This document shows, one piece after another, positions 33,158 through 40,850 of a DNA stretch of 57,461 bases. The translations under genes were made by a program, and so were the position numbers. Each line of letters opens with the position of its first letter. The first letter of the stretch is position 1. This stretch comes from Fibrobacterota bacterium (lineage in GTDB: Bacteria > Fibrobacterota > Fibrobacteria > UBA11236), in assembly GCA_028287505.1 (NCBI GenBank), contig JAQBPN010000112.1, forward strand, positions 1 to 57,461. Reading direction: 5' to 3'. The notes beneath the pieces were generated by a model, which worked only from the letters and a program-made list of their open reading frames with translations, did not search any database and was not told where the DNA came from.

Positions 33158-34339
33158 ATGATTATTGAACCGAAAATCCGCGGCTTTCTCTGTACCACCT
33201 CCCATCCCGTCGGCTGCGAGGCGGGCGTGTTGGAACAAATCGACTACGTCAAATCCCATGGCCCCATCCCCAAGGGTCCTAAAAAGGCCTTGATCATCGG
33301 CTCCTCCACCGGGTTCGGCCTTTCCTCCCGCATCGCGGCCGCCTTCGGCAGCGGCGCCGGAACCCTGGGCCTCGCCTTTGAACGCCCGCCGGAAAAGGGC
33401 CGCACGGCCTCGCCCGGATGGTATCAGACCCAAGCCTTCGAAAAGGCCGCCCACAAGGCCGGCCTTTGGGCCAAAAGCATTAATGGGGACGCCTTCTCGG
33501 AAGCCATCAAAACGGAAGCGGTGGCCTTGCTCAAGGAACTCGGCCCCGTGGACCTGGTGGTCTACAGCGTGGCCGCTCCCCGCCGCACGGATCCCAAGAC
33601 CGGCGAGGTCTACAAGTCCGTGCTGAAGCCCATCGGCAAGTCCTATACCAACAAGACCCTGGACTTCAACACCGGCGCGGTCACCACCATCACCTTGGAT
33701 GAAGCCACCTCGGAAGAAGTCCGGCAAACCGTAGGCGTTATGGGCGGGGATGACTGGGAGCTCTGGATGGATCTGCTTCAGAAGGAGGGCCTGCTGGCCC
33801 CCGGCGCCGTCAGCATGGCCTATTCCTACATCGGCCCCCAGGTCACCCAAGCCGTCTACCGCCACGGAACCATCGGCACCGCCAAGGACCATCTGGAAAA
33901 GACCGCCAGAAAGCTGGACGAACGCCTCAAGAAAACCGGCGGTCGCGCTTTCATCTCGGTCAACAAGGCCCTGGTCACCCAGGCCAGTTCCGCCATTCCC
34001 TTCATGCCCCTCTACATCAGCCTGCTCTACAAGGTGATGAAGGCCAAGGGCATCCATGAGGGCACGTTGGAGCAGATGGATCGCCTCTTCCGCAGCAAGC
34101 TCTATAGCGGCAAGCCCGTTCCCGTGGACGCGGAGAACCGCATCCGCATGGACGATTGGGAATTGCGCGAGGATGTGCAGCGGGAAGTGGATTTCCTCTG
34201 GCAACTCGTCAACACGGACAATGGTCCCGGCCATGCGGACATCGCCGGTTACCGGGGCGATTTCCATCGCCTGTACGGATTCGGCATGAAGGGCGTGGAC
34301 TACGCCGCGGACGTGCCCGACAGCCTGATCGGCGGATAA
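33158..34339 (+). CDS. fabV: Trans-2-enoyl-CoA/ACP reductase FabV
   Basis: 393 residues from the ATG at 33158 (MIIEPKIRGFLCTTSHPVGC). FabV-type NADH-dependent enoyl reductase that completes each cycle of fatty-acid elongation. The nucleotide-binding loop is ALIIGSSTGFGLSSRIAAAFG; the active site Y-x8-K is YRHGTIGTAK near residue 235; the family block WYQTQAFEKAA and the C-terminal FGMKGVDY are present. A member of this type is intrinsically resistant to triclosan in several bacteria (family knowledge). Twelve bases separate it from the Crp/Fnr gene, suggesting co-transcription. Confidence 0.95.
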   Translation: MIIEPKIRGFLCTTSHPVGCEAGVLEQIDYVKSHGPIPKGPKKALIIGSSTGFGLSSRIAAAFGSGAGTLGLAFERPPEKGRTASPGWYQTQAFEKAAHKAGLWAKSINGDAFSEAIKTEAVALLKELGPVDLVVYSVAAPRRTDPKTGEVYKSVLKPIGKSYTNKTLDFNTGAVTTITLDEATSEEVRQTVGVMGGDDWELWMDLLQKEGLLAPGAVSMAYSYIGPQVTQAVYRHGTIGTAKDHLEKTARKLDERLKKTGGRAFISVNKALVTQASSAIPFMPLYISLLYKVMKAKGIHEGTLEQMDRLFRSKLYSGKPVPVDAENRIRMDDWELREDVQREVDFLWQLVNTDNGPGHADIAGYRGDFHRLYGFGMKGVDYAADVPDSLIGG

Positions 34340-34351
34340 GCGGGAACGGGG

Positions 34352-34945
34352 ATGGAATGGCCCCGCCTCCGCAGCGCCCTTTCGCCCTTGGTGGAAATGG
34401 GCGAAGCCGAATATGCCACCCTGTGCGGATATATCCGACCCCGCCGCCTTCTCCCCAGGCAACACCTTTTCAAACAGGACGAAGTCTGCCGCTGGGTCGG
34501 CTTCGTCGATTCCGGTTGCCTACGCTATTACATGCTGGACCATCAGGCCGAAGAGCGCATCATCTATTTCGCCGTCGAGGACTGGTGGGTAGGCGACCTG
34601 GGCAGCTTCAACGGCGGCACCCGCAGCCTTTACAACCTGCAGGCCCTGGAGGCCGCCCAACTGCTGCTGTTCGAACGGGAAACCTTTCCCGAGCTTTGCC
34701 GCCTCTGTCCCGCCTGGGAAAGGTTCTACCGGCTCAAAACCCAGCAAGCCTACAGCGCCATCACCGATCGCTACATCCAATTCCAGGCCCTATCCGCGGA
34801 AGAGAAATACCTGCAGTTGGCCAGGAAATCCCCGTCCCTGTTCCAACGCGTGCCCCAGCATTACATCGCTTCCTACCTGGGCATCAAGCCGCAATCCCTG
34901 AGCCGCATCCGTAAGAAACTCTCCGTAGAGGGTCCCGCTTCTTAA
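34352..34945 (+). CDS. Crp/Fnr-family transcriptional regulator
   Basis: 197 residues; SD ACGGGG before the ATG. N-terminal cyclic-nucleotide-binding-like barrel (LLPRQHLFKQDEVCRWVGFVDSGCLRYYM...RIIYFAVEDWWVGDLGSF) and a C-terminal winged helix (VPQHYIASYLGIKPQSLSRIRKKLS). The barrel lacks the Fnr cysteine set, so iron-sulfur sensing is unlikely; the effector is unknown. Similar short regulators are common in Bacteroidota. It follows fabV closely and might regulate that gene or its neighbours. Confidence 0.88.
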   Translation: MEWPRLRSALSPLVEMGEAEYATLCGYIRPRRLLPRQHLFKQDEVCRWVGFVDSGCLRYYMLDHQAEERIIYFAVEDWWVGDLGSFNGGTRSLYNLQALEAAQLLLFERETFPELCRLCPAWERFYRLKTQQAYSAITDRYIQFQALSAEEKYLQLARKSPSLFQRVPQHYIASYLGIKPQSLSRIRKKLSVEGPAS

Positions 34946-35019
34946 CTTAGGTGAATGAAACGGGCCGGGTCCTCGGAGTATCTTCTATCCAACCAGGCAC
35001 CAAAACACAGGAGGCAGCC

Positions 35020-35298
35020 GTGGAAAAGATAGTCGTCGTGTTCAATGTCAAAGGCATGTCCAACCCCCAGTACCGTCAGGTCATGAAGGACCTGGACCAG
35101 TCCGGCGAAAAAACTCCGGAAGGACGCTGCAACCATTTCGCCTCGGATCAGGAAGGGGGCATGGTGGTGGTGGATGTTTGGGAGTCGCAACAAAAGCTGG
35201 AACGCTTCGCGGGCGTACTCATACCCATCCTGGTCAAGAATGGCGTGCAACCCCCTGCCCCGCAAATCCATCGCCTCCTCAAAGAAGTGAGAGGCTGA
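35020..35298 (+). CDS. Small dimeric alpha/beta-barrel-like protein
   Basis: 92 residues from GTG 35020, favoured because CAGGAGG precedes it by 5 bases; an in-frame start at 34951 lacks this. The sequence VVVFNVKGMSNPQYRQVMKDLDQSG...CNHFASDQEGGMVVVDVWESQQKLERFAGVLIPIL fits the ferredoxin-like fold of antibiotic-biosynthesis-monooxygenase or stress-responsive barrel proteins. These act as homodimers, often as heme-degrading or monooxygenase enzymes, but many have no known activity. No catalytic residue can be assigned here. Confidence 0.7.
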   Translation: MEKIVVVFNVKGMSNPQYRQVMKDLDQSGEKTPEGRCNHFASDQEGGMVVVDVWESQQKLERFAGVLIPILVKNGVQPPAPQIHRLLKEVRG

Positions 35299-35449
35299 AT
35301 ACGATGGAATGCGCCGGGTCCGTGACGCAACCGCCCGCGCCGAACGTTCAATTTCTACTTAAATATGGTATAGCCCGAACAACCGGAAGGCGGAGCGTCC
35401 GGAAAGCCTGCCGCTCCGCCATCCCCTCACCTCAACCTGGAGAAAGCCC

Positions 35450-35887
35450 ATGGAATCCCCCACCTTACCCCAACTCACCGATCGCCTCAATCGCCTGGAC
35501 CCCAACGCCAAGGCCCTTTGGGGCAAGATGAACCTGGCTCAGATGCTTGTGCATTGCCGCATGCCCCTGGAAGCCGGCATGGGCGAAAGGACCGTCACCC
35601 TCAAAGGCAATTTCTTCATGCGCCGGGTAGTGTTTCCCTTGCTCATGAAACTGCCTTGGCCCAAAGGCAAGGCGGAAACCCATGTTGAATTCAACGTGCT
35701 GAAAATGAGCCTGCCCGTGCGCAGCGTTCAGGAAGAGGCGGCCGCTTTGGCCGGAAAGCTGAAGGCTTTCCTGACGGGCGGGTTTCAGCTCAAGGACCAT
35801 CCCCTCTTCGGTGATCTGTCGATGGCGCAATGGCTGCAATTGCAGCGCAAGCATCTCGATCATCATTTCCGGCAATTCGGGATATAG
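35450..35887 (+). CDS. DUF1569 (DinB-like) protein
   Basis: 145 residues. NAKALWGKMNLAQMLVHCRMPLEAGMG near the N-terminus and a C-terminal WLQLQRKHLDHHFRQFGI are characteristic of DUF1569, a family related to the DinB/YfiT four-helix bundle. Such bundles often bind a metal via three histidines; HC, HLDHH and others are candidates. Role unknown. The stop codon TAG runs straight into a copy of the dispersed hairpin repeat. Confidence 0.8.
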   Translation: MESPTLPQLTDRLNRLDPNAKALWGKMNLAQMLVHCRMPLEAGMGERTVTLKGNFFMRRVVFPLLMKLPWPKGKAETHVEFNVLKMSLPVRSVQEEAAALAGKLKAFLTGGFQLKDHPLFGDLSMAQWLQLQRKHLDHHFRQFGI

Positions 35888-35930
35888 GCTCCTCGCTCTG
35901 GAGTTGCTGTGCAACTCCACGCTCGTCGCG
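35888..35930 (+). repeat. Dispersed hairpin repeat, copy 2
   Basis: Starts at the base after the stop codon of the DUF1569 gene: GCTCCTCGCTC, stem TGGAGTTGC / GCAACTCCA with loop TGT, then CGCTCGTCGCG. Followed by a TTTATGATGGACTAGGC spacer that also occurs near copy 4. The stretch 35931-36158 holds two further copies and nothing else recognisable. Confidence 0.85.
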
Positions 35931-35959
35931 TTTATGATGGACTAGGCATTTCGGGAGCT

Positions 35960-36003
35960 AGACTCTTTGTTCCAGAGTTGCTGCGCAACTCTACGCTCGA
36001 TGC
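35960..36003 (+). repeat. Dispersed hairpin repeat, copy 3 (diverged, compensated stem)
   Basis: GACTCTTTGTTCC, then stem AGAGTTGC / GCAACTCT, then ACGCTCGATGC. The outer stem pair is A-T where other copies have G-C (GGAGTT / AACTCC), a compensatory change preserving the hairpin although the flanks have decayed. Confidence 0.7.
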
Positions 36004-36034
36004 ATTTTAGATGGACTAGGCTCCTCGGGAGATA

Positions 36035-36078
36035 GGCTCCTCGCTCTGAAGTTGCTTCGCAACTCCACGCTCGTCGCG
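36035..36078 (+). repeat. Dispersed hairpin repeat, copy 4
   Basis: GGCTCCTCGCTC, stem TGAAGTTGC / GCAACTCCA with loop TTC, and flank CGCTCGTCGCG. One A-C mismatch in the stem. Followed by GTTATGATGG, as after copy 2, showing that copies 2-4 arose as tandem units. Confidence 0.8.
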
Positions 36079-36158
36079 GTTATGATGGATTCGGTGGATC
36101 GCTTCGGGGGTGCTTGGAGCACGCTAAGGAGGATCGGGGTTTGGAGAGAAGGAAGAAA

Positions 36159-36235
36159 TGGTAGCGGGTCAGGGATTTGAACCCCGGACAAAAGGATTAT
36201 GATTCCTCTGCTCTAACCAACTGAGCTAACCCGCC
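36159..36235 (-). tRNA. tRNA-Met(CAT)
   Basis: Reading the minus strand gives a 77-base cloverleaf: acceptor GGCGGGT with ACCCGCT (a G-T pair at the end), D-arm GCTC/GAGC, anticodon stem GAGGA/TCCTT with loop ATCATAA, T-loop TTCAAAT and encoded CCA. The anticodon CAT and overall sequence resemble elongator tRNA-Met; an Ile2 (lysidine) tRNA is possible and cannot be excluded by eye. It lies between two hairpins and the DUF1569 gene. Confidence 0.93.
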
Positions 36236-36245
36236 CCAAAATCAA

Positions 36246-36268
36246 GGCTTCAGCGAGGCGCCGAAGCC
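36246..36268 (-). terminator. Hairpin between tex and the tRNA
   Basis: On the minus strand: GGCTTC ... GAAGCC with an inner GGCGCC, followed by TTGATTTTG. It could end transcripts from tex before the tRNA. The T run is interrupted, so confidence is moderate. Confidence 0.5.
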
Positions 36269-36289
36269 GGGGAAAAAACCTGAGAAGCA

Positions 36290-36332
36290 AAATTAATCAG
36301 CTTGGGCCGTCATTTCAATGGCGGCCCAAGCT
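36290..36332 (-). terminator. Putative tex terminator hairpin
   Basis: On the minus strand, 44 bases after the tex stop: AGCTTGGGCCG, a 12-base loop, CGGCCCAAGCT, then GATTAATTTTG. An 11-bp perfect stem; the downstream tract is AT-rich but not a pure T run. Confidence 0.65.
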
Positions 36333-36376
36333 TTCGGCCCCGGAGGCGCCTGGGCCTACCGGCCCGACCTCGGCGC

Positions 36377-38764
36377 TCAGCGACCTGAGCGCATCAACGC
36401 TTTGAGGGAGAAGGCCAATTTCACATTGTTCTTCTTCTGTTTTTCGTCGCCGGCGAACTTGTCCTTGAGCTGATCCACGGTGGCATGGGGCTTCTTGGGC
36501 GCCCTTTGGGCTTGTCCTTGGCCCTGTCCGCCACGGCCCTGACCGCCGGGTCCTTGACCCGCCTTTCCGCCCTGGCCCTTCTGCGGTCCGCCTTCGCGCT
36601 GGCCGCCCGCCTGCGCGGTCGATTCCTTTTTCATGGACAGGGAAATCCGCTTCTGGCCCACGTCCACGTCCAGCACGCGCACCTGCACGATTTGGCCCGC
36701 GGCCACCAGCTTCTTGGCATCGTCGATGAACTTGTCGGCCATCTCGGAGATGTGCACCAGGCCGTCCTGATGGACGCCGATGTCGATGAAGGCGCCGAAA
36801 TTGGTCACGTTGGTGACGATGCCTTCCAGCCACATTCCCTGGGTCAGATCCTTCAGGCCCTGCACCTTGGCGTCGAAGCGTGCGTACACGAACTCGGCGC
36901 GCGGATCGCGGCTGGGCTTTTCCAATTCCGCGGCGATGTCGAGCAGGGTGGGCAATCCCACGTCTTCGCTCACGTACTTGTTGAGATCGATCTTGGTGAT
37001 GACCTCTTTGTTGCCGATCAGTTCCTTGAGGGGCGTGCCCGTGTCCTCGCAGATGCGCTTGACCAGGTCATAGCGCTCGGGATGCACGGCGGAAGCGTCC
37101 AACACGTTGTCGGAACCCTGCACGCGCAAAAAGCCCGCGGCCTGCTCGAAGGCCTTGGGTCCGAACAGGGACACCTTCACCAGGCCGGAGCGGCCGGAAA
37201 AGGCGCCGTTGGCGTTGCGGTGATCGACGATGTTCTTGGCGAGCGACTTGTTGATGCCGGCCACGTATCCGAGCAGGGCTTCGGAAGCGCTGTTGACGTC
37301 CACGCCCACGGAGTTCACGCAGGACTCCACCACCTGCTCCAGCTTGCGCTTGAGCTCGTTCTGGTTCACGTCGTGCTGGTACTGTCCCACGCCGATGGAC
37401 TTGGGATCGATCTTCACCAGTTCCGCCAGGGGATCCTGGATGCGGCGCGCGATGGAGGCGGCGCTGCGGATGGTGGCGTCGAGATCGGGGAATTCCTTGC
37501 CGGCCAGGGGCGAGGTGGAATATACGGAAGCGCCGGCTTCGCTGACCACTACCTTGATGGGCGCCTTCTCCAGCTGCTTGAAGGCTTCGCCGATGAATTC
37601 ATCCGTCTCCCGGGAGGCGGTGCCGTTGCCGATGGCGATGATCTCGACCTTGAAGCTTTCGATCATGGCCAACAGAATCGTCGTCGAGGCATCGGTCTGG
37701 TTCTGCGGGGGCATGGGGTAGATGGTGCGATGCTCAAGGAGCTTGCCGGTACCGTCGATGACGGCCAGCTTCACGCCCGTGCGGAAGCCCGGATCCACGC
37801 CCATCACCACTTTGGAGCCGCCGGGCGGGGCCAGCAGCACGTCGCGCAGGTTCTTCTGGAACACCACGTAGGCTTCGCCGTCGGCGCGTTCCTTCAGCGC
37901 CATGCGCACTTCGGTTTCGATGGAGGGCTTGATCAGACGATCATAACTGTCCTTCACCATCTTCTCCAGTTCCACCTTGTAAGGGGAACCCGTCTTGATG
38001 GCCTTGGCGGCGAGCCCGCCCACAATCTTGTCGTCCTCGAGCACCAGTTCCGTGCGGAGCACTTCTTCCTTCTCTCCGCGGCGCATGGCCAGGATGCGGT
38101 GGGAAGGCAAGGCGCTCACCTTCTCGCTGAAGTTGTAATACATCTCGAACTTGGTGCGCTTGCCTTCATGCTCTTTGCGCACCTTGGCCGTGTAGAGGCC
38201 CGTCTTCATTGCCGTCTCGCGGATCTGGCCGCGGATAGCGGCGTCTTCGGAGAGTTCCTCGGCAAGGATATCGAGCGCGCCCTGCAAGGCCGCGGCCGCA
38301 TCGGCCACGTTCAGTTCCGCGTTCACGTAGGCTTGCGCCAATTGTTCCGGGGTCTGGCCGGCGACGGGCGCTTCCTGCGCTTGCAGTATGCGGGCGAGCG
38401 GCTCCAGTCCGGCTTCTTTCGCGGCCATGGCGCGCGTGCGGCGCTTGGGCTTGTAAGGCAGGTAAAGATCCTCGAGCACGGTCTTGGAATCCGTGGCGTC
38501 GATCCTGGCCTTCAATTCGGGCGTGAGCTTGCCCTGGGTTTCGATGCTCTTGAGGATCGTCTCTTTGCGATCCGCCAGTTCCTTGTGGTAGATGTACCGC
38601 TCCTCGATCAGGCGGAGCTGGTTTTCATCCAAGGAGCCGGTGACTTCCTTGCGGTAACGGGTGATGAACGGGACCGTGGAACCCTGGTCGAAAAGAGCCA
38701 GGGTATTACGGACCTGCTCGGCCCTGAGTTTGGTTTCGGATGCGATCAGTTCGACAAAGGACAC
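36377..38764 (-). CDS. tex: Tex-family RNA-binding transcription accessory protein
   Basis: 795 residues, near the family norm. Helical N-terminal region (MSFVELIASETKLRAEQVRNTL...VPFITRYRKEVTGSLDE), YqgF-like RNase H-fold domain (VVMGVDPGFRTGVKLAVIDGTG), helix-hairpin-helix segment (SASEALLGYVAGINKSLAKNIVDHRNANG) and a C-terminal S1 domain (GMWLEGIVTNVTNFGAFIDIGVHQDGLVHISEM). A Gly/Gln-rich linker follows S1 and a basic helix closes the protein. Tex binds nucleic acid and affects transcription; exact function is debated. Confidence 0.96.
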   Translation of the reverse strand: MSFVELIASETKLRAEQVRNTLALFDQGSTVPFITRYRKEVTGSLDENQLRLIEERYIYHKELADRKETILKSIETQGKLTPELKARIDATDSKTVLEDLYLPYKPKRRTRAMAAKEAGLEPLARILQAQEAPVAGQTPEQLAQAYVNAELNVADAAAALQGALDILAEELSEDAAIRGQIRETAMKTGLYTAKVRKEHEGKRTKFEMYYNFSEKVSALPSHRILAMRRGEKEEVLRTELVLEDDKIVGGLAAKAIKTGSPYKVELEKMVKDSYDRLIKPSIETEVRMALKERADGEAYVVFQKNLRDVLLAPPGGSKVVMGVDPGFRTGVKLAVIDGTGKLLEHRTIYPMPPQNQTDASTTILLAMIESFKVEIIAIGNGTASRETDEFIGEAFKQLEKAPIKVVVSEAGASVYSTSPLAGKEFPDLDATIRSAASIARRIQDPLAELVKIDPKSIGVGQYQHDVNQNELKRKLEQVVESCVNSVGVDVNSASEALLGYVAGINKSLAKNIVDHRNANGAFSGRSGLVKVSLFGPKAFEQAAGFLRVQGSDNVLDASAVHPERYDLVKRICEDTGTPLKELIGNKEVITKIDLNKYVSEDVGLPTLLDIAAELEKPSRDPRAEFVYARFDAKVQGLKDLTQGMWLEGIVTNVTNFGAFIDIGVHQDGLVHISEMADKFIDDAKKLVAAGQIVQVRVLDVDVGQKRISLSMKKESTAQAGGQREGGPQKGQGGKAGQGPGGQGRGGQGQGQAQRAPKKPHATVDQLKDKFAGDEKQKKNNVKLAFSLKALMRSGR

Positions 38765-39088
38765 ATTAGACTCCTGGAAATGCCGGTAAGGATCCCTGAA
38801 AAGGACGGGAGGATGGGAAAAGTAGGAATTTGCCGCGGGCTTCGGGGCCCATTGCCGCTTCCGGTTCCCGGATAAATACGCATCCCTCCAATCGCTTCAA
38901 ATAAGGCGGGGAGTTTGTAGGATGGAATGGAGGTACTTCCAACGATTTCCTGGAAGAAACCGGCCAAATTCGCGCAAAAAGCATGAAAATAGCGGGGCTA
39001 AACAAGTACGGAGGCATGACACAACCGTGACAAAACCTCTAAGGGCCGGGGGTATTATTGATACAGGAACTCAACAGGGAAGTAAGCC
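38765..39088. other. Intergenic region upstream of tex and the sigma factor gene
   Basis: 324 bases between divergent genes. TATTATTG (39053-39060) is a possible -7 box for the sigma factor, and AGGGAAGT is its ribosome binding site. I see no gene, no strong hairpin and no repeat here. Confidence 0.4.
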
Positions 39089-39946
39089 ATGACTCATCAA
39101 TCAGTAGAATCGTGGGACGGAGCCTCACTCTACTATCAATATATCAAGGACATCTCGAAGTACCCACTTCTGAAGAAGGATGAGGAAATCGCGGTCCTCC
39201 AGAAAATCCAGTCCGGTGACCAGAAGGCCATCCATAAGCTGGTCTGCGCGAACCTTAAGTTCGTCATCAATGTGGCTTTTATGTACAAAAATCAGGGTTT
39301 TTCGCTCCCTGAGCTGATCAACGAAGGCAATATCGGCCTGATAGAAGCCGCCAAGCGCTTCGACGTGAACCGCAAGCTGAAGTTCATTTCCTATGCCGTC
39401 TGGTGGATCCGCCAGGCCATCACCCGCGCCATCGCGGAACGGGCCCGCATGGTCCGCATCTCGGCCGAAAAAGAGCTGATTTTGCGTCGGTTCTCCAAAT
39501 ACAACGTTCCCATGCGCCAGGTTATCGGCGGCGGGGCGCAAATCGATACCGACGCCTTGGGCGGCAAAATGGGATATTCGGGACGCCAGATCGAGAAGAT
39601 CATGGAGATGGGCCTGCGCCACTCCTCCTTGGACGAGCCCATCAATGGCGAAGAAGGCAGCTCCATCATGGACGTCATCGAAGACGGCCATACGGAAGCC
39701 CCGGACACCATGACCACCCAGACGTCCCAGAAGAAGTTCGTCGCCCGCTTGCTCCACAAGCTGAACGACCAGGAACGCACGGTGCTCAGCATGTATTTCG
39801 GCATCACGCACCATGAACCCCTGAACCTGGAAGAGATCGGTGAAATCATCGGCCTCTCCAAGGAACGGGTGCGTCAGATCAAGGAAAAGGGCCTGGCCAA
39901 TCTCCGGTCCATGGAAGATATCCAAGAGCTGACCATCGCGAGCTAA
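39089..39946 (+). CDS. RpoD/SigA-type RNA polymerase sigma factor (short form)
   Basis: 285 residues. Region 1.2 (SLYYQYIKDISKYPLLKKDEEIAVLQKIQSGD), region 2 (ANLKFVINVAFMYKNQGFSLPELINEGNIGLIEAAKRFD, YAVWWIRQAITRAIAE), region 3 and region 4 (LNDQERTVLSMYFGI...NLEEIGEIIGLSKERVRQIKEKGLANLR). Region 1.1 is missing, as in the primary sigma of Bacteroidota, which reads TAnnTTTG -7 boxes. Whether this is the primary or an alternative sigma here is unknown. SD AGGGAAGT precedes the ATG. Confidence 0.92.
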   Translation: MTHQSVESWDGASLYYQYIKDISKYPLLKKDEEIAVLQKIQSGDQKAIHKLVCANLKFVINVAFMYKNQGFSLPELINEGNIGLIEAAKRFDVNRKLKFISYAVWWIRQAITRAIAERARMVRISAEKELILRRFSKYNVPMRQVIGGGAQIDTDALGGKMGYSGRQIEKIMEMGLRHSSLDEPINGEEGSSIMDVIEDGHTEAPDTMTTQTSQKKFVARLLHKLNDQERTVLSMYFGITHHEPLNLEEIGEIIGLSKERVRQIKEKGLANLRSMEDIQELTIAS

Positions 39947-39956
39947 GCGCCTTTCC

Positions 39957-40003
39957 GCGAGGAGCGTGGAGTTTGCCCCAGGCAAACTCCATAGCGACGA
40001 GCC
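39957..40003 (-). repeat. Dispersed hairpin repeat, copy 5
   Basis: Ten bases beyond the sigma factor stop, in the opposite orientation: GGCTCGTCGCTA, stem TGGAGTTTGCC / GGCAAACTCCA with loop TGG, then CGCTCCTCGCG. The stem is one pair longer than in copy 1. Confidence 0.85.
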
Positions 40004-40100
40004 ACTGACAATCTCCCCACGAGATGTTGAACCGGATGGGCCTGCCCCCGTCCGGATCAACAAAGAGGCCACCCAGTTCTCCCGGGTGGTCTCTTTAATT

Positions 40101-40478
40101 TCAGGGTTTGAAAACCTTGAGCTCCAAGTCCCGGATGGGTTTGAAGTGCTTCGCATTGGAAGTGCTGAGCGTCAGGTTGTTTTCCGTCGCGGTCGCTGCT
40201 ATCAACGCGTCGCCGGCCTGAATGCCATGGCTGAGGGAATATTCTTCGATATAGATGGAGGCACGGTGTCCGATCCTCTCCGTCAAGGGCAGGATTGTGA
40301 AATTGAATTCGGTCAGGAAATCGCGCACGTCCCGGATCTGTTTTTTGTTGCCCGCGTTCTGGATCAATTCCATATAGGACTGGATGGAAAGAAAGCGGGT
40401 TTCCGCAGCGTATACCCACTCGGCCGCAGCCTCGTTCCCGCGCTGCATCCAGATGATGATATCGGTATCAAAGATCAT
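40101..40478 (-). CDS. PIN-domain toxin, VapC-like
   Basis: 125 residues. PIN ribonuclease fold with the acidic active site: MIFDTDIIIWMQRG (Asp4), YMELIQ (Glu), GDALIAATA (Asp) and the C-terminal STSNAKHFKPI. VapC-type toxins cleave RNA, often tRNA. The gene starts 11 bases inside the antitoxin gene, the usual arrangement of a type II toxin-antitoxin pair. Confidence 0.88.
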   Translation of the reverse strand: MIFDTDIIIWMQRGNEAAAEWVYAAETRFLSIQSYMELIQNAGNKKQIRDVRDFLTEFNFTILPLTERIGHRASIYIEEYSLSHGIQAGDALIAATATENNLTLSTSNAKHFKPIRDLELKVFKP

Positions 40479-40707
40479 GATATCGGCCCCGGCGCAATTC
40501 CCGCATGACCTCCTCCACCGGACGCTTGTCTTTGCGGTACATGCCGAACAATGGATGATCCTGGATCCGTCTGGTGGGTTTTGAATCCACGGGGATTATC
40601 GTTCCCTTCACCTTGCCGTGATACAGAATCCGCACAGATTCCCGTCTCTCCAGGGCTTTCAGCACGTCCTTCATCTTGTAGCGCAGATCGAGGATGGAAG
40701 CGTCCAT
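40468..40707 (-). CDS. Antitoxin (Phd/YefM or VapB-like) of the PIN pair
   Basis: 79 residues from the ATG at 40707; an upstream in-frame start at 40743 would lie within the operator and is less likely. MDASILDLRYKMKDVLKALERRESVRILYHGKVKGTIIPV is the N-terminal DNA-binding and dimerisation pattern of Phd/YefM-like antitoxins; the C-terminal basic region (DHPLFGMYRKDKRPVEEVMREL) should wrap the toxin. Transcription repression of its own operon is inferred from the palindrome directly upstream. Confidence 0.82.
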   Translation of the reverse strand: MDASILDLRYKMKDVLKALERRESVRILYHGKVKGTIIPVDSKPTRRIQDHPLFGMYRKDKRPVEEVMRELRRGRYHDL

Positions 40708-40719
40708 GGTTTTTTCCTT

Positions 40720-40746
40720 AAAATGTCTACCTAGTATATACATTTT
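40720..40746 (-). promoter_or_regulatory. Putative operator palindrome of the toxin-antitoxin operon
   Basis: AAAATGT at 40720-40726 mirrors ACATTTT at 40740-40746, with TAC/GTA pairs inside, enclosing the minus-strand -10-like TATACT. The location, 13 bases before the antitoxin ATG, suits autoregulation by the complex. Confidence 0.55.
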
Positions 40747-40850
40747 GCGACCTCAGAAGAATGGATTGTACAATTTGAACCCTTCAAAAGAACGTAAAAA
40801 CGGGCAAATTCGCCATGGATTGTGTGTCCGTGGCATTCTACAATAGTGTG

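Noticed and set aside
36485-38875. 796-codon plus-strand open frame opposite tex
   Set aside because: Antisense shadow; low-complexity His/Gly/Asp-rich translation with no family, whereas the minus strand is a full-length Tex.
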